Positions 59,448 to 64,000 of a stretch of DNA of 64,000 nt are shown in pieces. The DNA comes from Serratia marcescens (GTDB lineage Bacteria; Pseudomonadota; Gammaproteobacteria; Enterobacterales; Enterobacteriaceae), in the NCBI GenBank assembly GCA_015548865.1, contig JADMXW010000017.1, positions 1 to 64,000 on the forward strand. The letters run 5' to 3'. The position numbers and the translations under genes were made by a program. Every line of letters starts with the position of its first letter. Position 1 is the first letter of the stretch. The notes beneath the pieces were generated by a model. The model saw nothing but the letters and a program-made list of their open reading frames with translations, was not told where the DNA came from and made no database searches.

Positions 59448-60187
59448 GCAGCCCCCAAATATGCTTGACGGACCATAGGATCAACAGCCAAATCTGCGGC
59501 AGCGCCTTGCACGATGACCTGGCCGTGTTGCAATACATAGGCGCGATCCGCCAGTTCCAACGCGATGCGTGCATTTTGTTCCACCAGCAAAATCGTCTGG
59601 CCCTGCGCTTTCCAACGAAAGAGCACTTCATAGACCTTGTCGACATACTTGGGCGAGAGCCCCATCGATGGCTCGTCAATACAGATCAATCGCGCATTAC
59701 GTAGCCATGCACGTCCCAATGCCAACATCTGCTGTTCGCCACCGGACAACGCGCCAGCCAACTGCCCACGACGCTCCGCCAGACGGGGAAATGTGGTAAA
59801 CACCTCATCCAGTGCCGCCTCGATGGCGGCTTTCTCTTTGCGACGAGGGTAAGCCCCCATCAGCAGATTTTCATACACTGACATTTCAGGGAAAACCCGC
59901 CGCCCCTCCGGTACGCTGGCAACACCGCGTGCAATCACATCTGCGGGTGCCAGCCCTTGAATGGGGTCACCTTCAAGTTGTATTTCCCCCCGGGAAGGCC
60001 GTACCAAACCCAGCACACTTTTCAGCGTGGTAGATTTTCCAGAAGCGTTTCCCCCCAGCACAGCCACAACTTCACCGGTGTGGACATCAATATCGATACC
60101 AAACAGCGCCTGAACTGCGCCGTAATGCACGTCGACTGCGCGCAAAGAAAGAAAGGGTTCGTTCACTGTATTAGCCAAGATGTGCAT
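59444..60187 (-). CDS. livF: Branched-chain-amino-acid-type ABC ATPase (LivF-like)
   Basis: A 247-residue ATPase: Walker A VAVLGGNASGKSTTLKSVLG, signature AGALSGGEQQMLALGRAW, Walker B ARLICIDEPSMGLSP and the switch His replaced as usual in LivF (LVEQNARIALEL). PEGRRVFPEMSVYENLLMGA is diagnostic for LivF. It forms the cytoplasmic motor with LivG for a HAAT-family importer. Its start overlaps the livG 3' end by 17 bp and its stop overlaps the flavoprotein gene. The symbol denotes family only; leucine is not implied as substrate. Confidence 0.92.
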   Translation of the reverse strand: MHILANTVNEPFLSLRAVDVHYGAVQALFGIDIDVHTGEVVAVLGGNASGKSTTLKSVLGLVRPSRGEIQLEGDPIQGLAPADVIARGVASVPEGRRVFPEMSVYENLLMGAYPRRKEKAAIEAALDEVFTTFPRLAERRGQLAGALSGGEQQMLALGRAWLRNARLICIDEPSMGLSPKYVDKVYEVLFRWKAQGQTILLVEQNARIALELADRAYVLQHGQVIVQGAAADLAVDPMVRQAYLGAA

Positions 60188-61019
60188 CCGATTCTACCGG
60201 ACGGGTACGCTGGCGACCCAGATAGGCCTCGATCACCGCGGGGTGATCCAGTGCCCGTTCCGGCGTATCCTGCACCAGCACCTGCCCTTGATTAAGTACC
60301 ACGACCCGATCAGCGACGCGCCGCACCAGAGACAACTTGTGTTCCACCACCAGAATGCCAAGCGTTGGCCGATGGCGACGCAGAACGGCAATCAATTCGG
60401 TCAGTTCTGCGGTTTCGGTCGGGTTCATGCCCGCTGCGGGCTCATCCAACAGCAAATAGTCTGGCTCACCGGCCAATACACGCGCTATTTCCAACCGTCG
60501 CCGATTAGCATAAGAGAGGCTGAAGGCAGGAGCATCGCGCCGTGGTAGCAGCCGATCGCCAAATAGCGCCAAGGCGTCGTGCGCAACGGCCTCACGTTTG
60601 GCATTGCGCTCACGCCAACGGGTATTTTTCCACAGCGTGCGCCACACCTCTGAGACAGGATTGAGCAAACCGCCACCCGGCTGGCGCAGCAATGCTGCCT
60701 GAGTGCCAAGCATGACGCTGTCCCATACCGACAGTGCAGGGAACACGCGTGAAGTTTGGAAGCTGCGGCCCACGCCAAGCCGAGCAATGCGCTCTGGAGC
60801 CAAACGATCAATGCGCTGCCCATTCAGATAAATACGTCCCGACGTTACGCGATCGACACCGCTGAGCAGTTGAATCAGTGTCGATTTACCCGCACCGTTC
60901 GGCCCCACCAACGCCAGCGTTTCTCCCGGAGCCAACTGAAAACTGACTTCGTTAACCGCTTTGACACCGGCAAAGTGCCGGGACACCCCTTCTACGACAA
61001 ACCCAGCTTGTTGTGTCAT
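60171..61019 (-). CDS. livG: Branched-chain-amino-acid-type ABC ATPase (LivG-like)
   Basis: A 282-residue ATPase with Walker A LALVGPNGAGKSTLIQLLSG, VGRSFQTSRVFPALSVWDSV, LSYANRRRLEIARVLAGEPD (a degenerate LSGGQ) and Walker B YLLLDEPAAGMNPTE, with the switch His in LVVEHKLSLVRRVAD. It partners the LivF-like protein. The stop of the fused permease overlaps its start by four bases. As for livF, the transported compound is unknown and the symbol only reflects family. Confidence 0.92.
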   Translation of the reverse strand: MTQQAGFVVEGVSRHFAGVKAVNEVSFQLAPGETLALVGPNGAGKSTLIQLLSGVDRVTSGRIYLNGQRIDRLAPERIARLGVGRSFQTSRVFPALSVWDSVMLGTQAALLRQPGGGLLNPVSEVWRTLWKNTRWRERNAKREAVAHDALALFGDRLLPRRDAPAFSLSYANRRRLEIARVLAGEPDYLLLDEPAAGMNPTETAELTELIAVLRRHRPTLGILVVEHKLSLVRRVADRVVVLNQGQVLVQDTPERALDHPAVIEAYLGRQRTRPVESDAHLG

Positions 61020-62893
61020 TTAGCCCCCAGTAACCCCTGCGGGCGTATCCGCAGCGCAACCAACAAGACGACGCCGTAGACAATCATGCGCCATTCTGCA
61101 AAGCCCCTAAGCAACTCCGGCAGCAGTGTTAATGCAAACCCCGCCAGTGCCGCCCCCGTCAGGTTGCCCAGACCGCCTAATACCGCCATTGCCAACAGCA
61201 GGATCGACGCCTGAACCTGAAAACTTTCCGGGCTAACCACGGTTTGCACATACGCAAACAGTCCACCGGCCAGTCCCGCCATCACACCGGAGACGGCAAA
61301 CGCCAGCATCACATAGCGTCGCACCGGCAGACCTGCGGTATGTGCCGCCAGCCGATCTTCTCGGATACCTCGCCATGCTCGGCCAATCTCCGATTTCATC
61401 AGTCGATCGGCAAGAAACAACGCGACACCCACAACCAATGCTACCAGCCAGAACTTACTCGATAGGTCGGTTAAAAGCAGATCGCCCAGCAACGCTGAGC
61501 GCGGAGCAGGAATGCCCAGATATCCCATCGGACCACGCGTCACCGGTAACCATGTCATGAACACCAGAAAACCGATCTGCCCGATTGCCAACGTGCCTAA
61601 CGCAGCCGTGTGTCCACTGAGTTTCATCAGCGGCAATGCTGCCAGCAGAGCGATGCCCCCAGCCAATACGGCACCGCCGAGCAGAGTGAGCTCAACCGGT
61701 AACTGATAATGGCGAGCAAGAATGGCCACACAGTAAGCCCCTACGCCGTAGAAGGCGCCATGGCCGATGGACATCACCCCCACACCGCCAGAAACCAACG
61801 ACACACTGGCGACCAGGAGCGCAAAAATCATGGCATAGACCACCGCCTGCAATAGGTAACCACTCTGTGTCAGGACGGGTAACACCGATAACACCACCGC
61901 CAATGCCAGGAATCCCCACGAGGGCAATTCAATCGCTGCATTACTGGCGCGTTGGCTGGATGCGGAACTGAGCAAACTGGTGCTGGGCATGGCGCCTGCC
62001 GCCGCTGCACCGCCGCCCAATGCGGACAAACGCTGATCCCCCAGCAATCCTTGTGGCCTGAACAACAAAAACAGTAACAGCACTGAAAACGCCACCAGAT
62101 CGCGAAATCCCTCGCCCACGTAAGCGCTGGCCAGCGTCTCCACCACGCCCAGCATCATCCCTCCCAGCACGGCGCCGGGTATGCTGGTTAACCCGCCTAG
62201 CATGGCGGCAGCAAAGCCTTTCAATGCAAAGGGCAATCCCATTTGCGGAAAGACACTTTTGAAATAGAGCGCTACCAGAATGCCGCTAATGGCACCGAGT
62301 GCCCCTGCCAGACCAAAAGCCAGTAGGCGCACATTACCGGTACGCACACCGAGCTGAGCCGCGGCATCCCGATCCTGCGCAACGGCCCGCAGACTGCGCC
62401 CGAGCCAGGTTCGCGACAAAAACAGCGTCAACAGCAGCGCCACGCTGCCACCGAAGGTAAAGATCAGAATATCGGTGCTGGTAATGTAGGCTCCGCCAAT
62501 AAAAAAGGTGTGATCCTCAAAAGGCGAAGGAAATGCCTGACCTTCCGGTGACCACACGATCTCCGCCAGTTGATCGATGATCATACTCAGCGCCAGCGTA
62601 GAGAGCAGAGGCGCGATGTAGGCGGCATCCTGCAACGGACGCAGCGCTACCCGCTCCAGCAACATACCAAGCAAGGTGACCAATGCCACAGAGAGCGTAG
62701 CGGCCACAGGCAACGGCAAGCCAAAACTCACCACGCCGCTGAACGCGAAAAACGCGCCCAGCATAAACAGCGCCCCTTGGGCAAAGTTGATCAGGTTGGA
62801 AACACCAAACACTAGGCTGAAACCCAGCGCAATCAGCGCATAAACCTGACCAATTGCGACCCCATTGAGTATTTGACTTAAAAACAATTCCAT
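61016..62893 (-). CDS. Fused LivH-LivM ABC permease
   Basis: A 625-residue inner-membrane permease that joins the two HAAT-family subunits usually encoded separately. The LivH half (about residues 1-290) shows QVYALIALGFSLVFGVSNLI, NFAQGALFMLGAF and GLPFALKGFAAAMLGGLTSI. An Ala/Ser-rich linker (about 300-325) connects to the LivM half (about 330-625) with GRAWRGIREDRLAAHTAGLP and PESFQVQASILLLAMAVLGG. The ATG at 62893 gives the expected N-terminus; an upstream frame extension to 62920 is unlikely. The binding-protein gene lies 48 bp upstream. Confidence 0.9.
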   Translation of the reverse strand: MELFLSQILNGVAIGQVYALIALGFSLVFGVSNLINFAQGALFMLGAFFAFSGVVSFGLPLPVAATLSVALVTLLGMLLERVALRPLQDAAYIAPLLSTLALSMIIDQLAEIVWSPEGQAFPSPFEDHTFFIGGAYITSTDILIFTFGGSVALLLTLFLSRTWLGRSLRAVAQDRDAAAQLGVRTGNVRLLAFGLAGALGAISGILVALYFKSVFPQMGLPFALKGFAAAMLGGLTSIPGAVLGGMMLGVVETLASAYVGEGFRDLVAFSVLLLFLLFRPQGLLGDQRLSALGGGAAAAGAMPSTSLLSSASSQRASNAAIELPSWGFLALAVVLSVLPVLTQSGYLLQAVVYAMIFALLVASVSLVSGGVGVMSIGHGAFYGVGAYCVAILARHYQLPVELTLLGGAVLAGGIALLAALPLMKLSGHTAALGTLAIGQIGFLVFMTWLPVTRGPMGYLGIPAPRSALLGDLLLTDLSSKFWLVALVVGVALFLADRLMKSEIGRAWRGIREDRLAAHTAGLPVRRYVMLAFAVSGVMAGLAGGLFAYVQTVVSPESFQVQASILLLAMAVLGGLGNLTGAALAGFALTLLPELLRGFAEWRMIVYGVVLLVALRIRPQGLLGAK

Positions 62894-62940
62894 AACAGCC
62901 CCGTACAGCACAACACGCAATCCAACGATCCAAGGCGGGA

Positions 62941-64000
62941 TCAGAACAACTCAAATTTGCCGTTACGTACCGTGATAAAAATCGGCGCTTTGCGTACGTT
63001 ACCGTTTTCATATTGCGTTACACCGGTCACGCCTTGATAAGCGGGCCCATTGGCTAGCGCATCACGCACCGTCTGCCCAGTCAACGGTTTACCGGATTCA
63101 ACGGCCCGGCGAATTGCTGCTACGCCAACGCCCGCAGCATCATAGGCCAGCGCAGAAAATTGATCGGGTACACGACCAAAGCGTGATTGATAGGCCTTGA
63201 CGAAATCAGCCTGGCGCGGGTCTCCCGCGAAAAACAGGGTATGAAGTACCGCACCTTCTGCAGCTTTACCCGCCAGCTCGATAAACTTGGGTGAGGTCAG
63301 TGGAATGCCGCCGCCAACAGGCACCGTAATCCCCGCCTGACGCAACTGCTGGATAAAAATAGAGGCTTCCTGATACGGTAATGCCAGGAATACGCCATCC
63401 GGATTTGCAGCTCGTAATTTACTGATCAGCGGACGAAAATCTTTGGCATTGGGCTGAACGCTTTCCAGCAATACCACATCTCCCCCCCCTTTTTTGATCG
63501 CCTCCGCCGTCGCCTTGCCGGTATACACCCCCCAATCATCCTGCGAATAAGGAATAGCAATACGCGTAGCTTTCAGCGCCTTTTGAATCGTGTCGGCGTT
63601 GTACTGAGCTAAAATATCGTCAGTATTATTCTGCCGAAATTGGTAATTGCTTTGTTTGGAATAATCTGGGTGTGATGATGTGGGGCTTATTTGTGGAATT
63701 TTTGCTTCAATAAATGCGGGTGCCGCAGCCAGTGATGCCGTAGTAGACCATGAACCAATACCGAGTACCACGCCCGGTGTGCCGGTAATTTTGCGTGCTA
63801 CCGTTGCCGCTTCTTGCGGTGAGTTACGATCGTCCTCAATCACTAACTCAATTTTACGTCCATCAATACCGCCAGTGGCATTAACACCGTCAACATACAA
63901 TTCAATGGCATTACGGGTACTGATGCCATATTCGGCAAAAGGCCCGGACAAATGGGTAAATACGCCAATTTTAATCGGATCGGCAGCCACTGCGGCTCCC
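62941..64000 (-). CDS. HAAT-type ABC substrate-binding protein (N-terminus off window)
   Basis: Periplasmic type-1 binding protein of the LivJ/LivK superfamily, feeding the fused permease. The mature part begins ADPIKIGVFTHLSGPFAEYG after residues GAAVA that look like the end of a signal peptide; the start codon lies beyond 64000. Conserved segments include VIEDDRNSPQEAATVARKI, ISPTSSHPDYSKQSNYQFRQ and ALAYDAAGVGVAAIRRAVES. At least 353 residues are encoded. It is the first visible gene of the operon; more genes or its promoter lie upstream. Confidence 0.9.
   Translation of the reverse strand, partial: GAAVAADPIKIGVFTHLSGPFAEYGISTRNAIELYVDGVNATGGIDGRKIELVIEDDRNSPQEAATVARKITGTPGVVLGIGSWSTTASLAAAPAFIEAKIPQISPTSSHPDYSKQSNYQFRQNNTDDILAQYNADTIQKALKATRIAIPYSQDDWGVYTGKATAEAIKKGGGDVVLLESVQPNAKDFRPLISKLRAANPDGVFLALPYQEASIFIQQLRQAGITVPVGGGIPLTSPKFIELAGKAAEGAVLHTLFFAGDPRQADFVKAYQSRFGRVPDQFSALAYDAAGVGVAAIRRAVESGKPLTGQTVRDALANGPAYQGVTGVTQYENGNVRKAPIFITVRNGKFELF

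Noticed and set aside
1-64000. CRISPR arrays, tRNA or rRNA genes, prophage or integrative-element boundaries
   Set aside because: No regularly spaced repeats, cloverleaf-like tDNA, rRNA segments, integrase or phage structural genes were seen.

Overview
The window is about 64 kb of chromosome from a gamma-proteobacterium of the order Enterobacterales. The gene content fits a soft-rot type member of the Pectobacteriaceae (Dickeya, Pectobacterium, Brenneria and relatives) best, but the genus is inference. The order is supported by blocks close to E. coli (ppk-ppx, mdtABCD-baeSR, trhP-cyaR-yegS, psiE, thiMD, galR, nupC), an H-NS family protein, and several ERIC repeats, one of exactly 127 bp. No tRNA, rRNA, CRISPR array, prophage or complete insertion sequence was seen.

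Region 1 (1-9.6 kb) concerns phosphate. A three-gene ABC transporter (pstC-pstA-pstB, both permeases with large N-terminal extensions, no pstS or phoU beside it) diverges from ppk-ppx, which make and degrade polyphosphate. Region 2 (9.9-15.8 kb) holds a YfgG-like protein, the Mg2+ channel MgtE, galactokinase diverging from GalR around a GalR-type operator, and nucleoside transporter NupC.

Region 3 (15.9-27 kb) is the envelope-stress and drug-efflux operon mdtABCD-baeSR, joined by start/stop overlaps. Region 4 (27.2-38.9 kb) has an exported isochorismatase-fold hydrolase, an F420-reductase-like oxidoreductase and a divergent LysR regulator, a glutathionyl-hydroquinone reductase, tRNA hydroxylase TrhP, the small RNA CyaR (no ORF, recognised by sequence), lipid kinase YegS, PsiE, and a second RND efflux pair without an outer-membrane partner.

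Region 5 (39.2-52.3 kb) is accessory. It carries arginine deiminase with an antiporter but no arcB or arcC, an AT-rich acyltransferase-like membrane protein, TPP-riboswitch-controlled thiMD, an H-NS paralogue, an EamA exporter with a divergent XRE-cupin regulator and palindromic operators, and an orphan restriction-modification-type controller (C) protein with recognisable C-boxes but no restriction-modification genes. Repeats are concentrated here: ERICs, ERICs interrupted by a structured palindromic repeat, and a MITE-like element of about 147 bp.

Region 6 (52.3-64 kb, running off the window) is a tightly overlapping minus-strand operon. It encodes a branched-chain-amino-acid-type ABC importer (binding protein, fused LivH-LivM permease, LivG, LivF), a fumarate-reductase-like flavoprotein with a minimal 2Fe-2S partner, a winged-helix regulator, a fused HyuA-HyuB hydantoinase/5-oxoprolinase, and a D-glutamate-cyclase-family (DUF1445) protein. 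I infer uptake and catabolism of a cyclic amide such as 5-oxoproline or a hydantoin. This is the best candidate in the window for an uncharacterised pathway.
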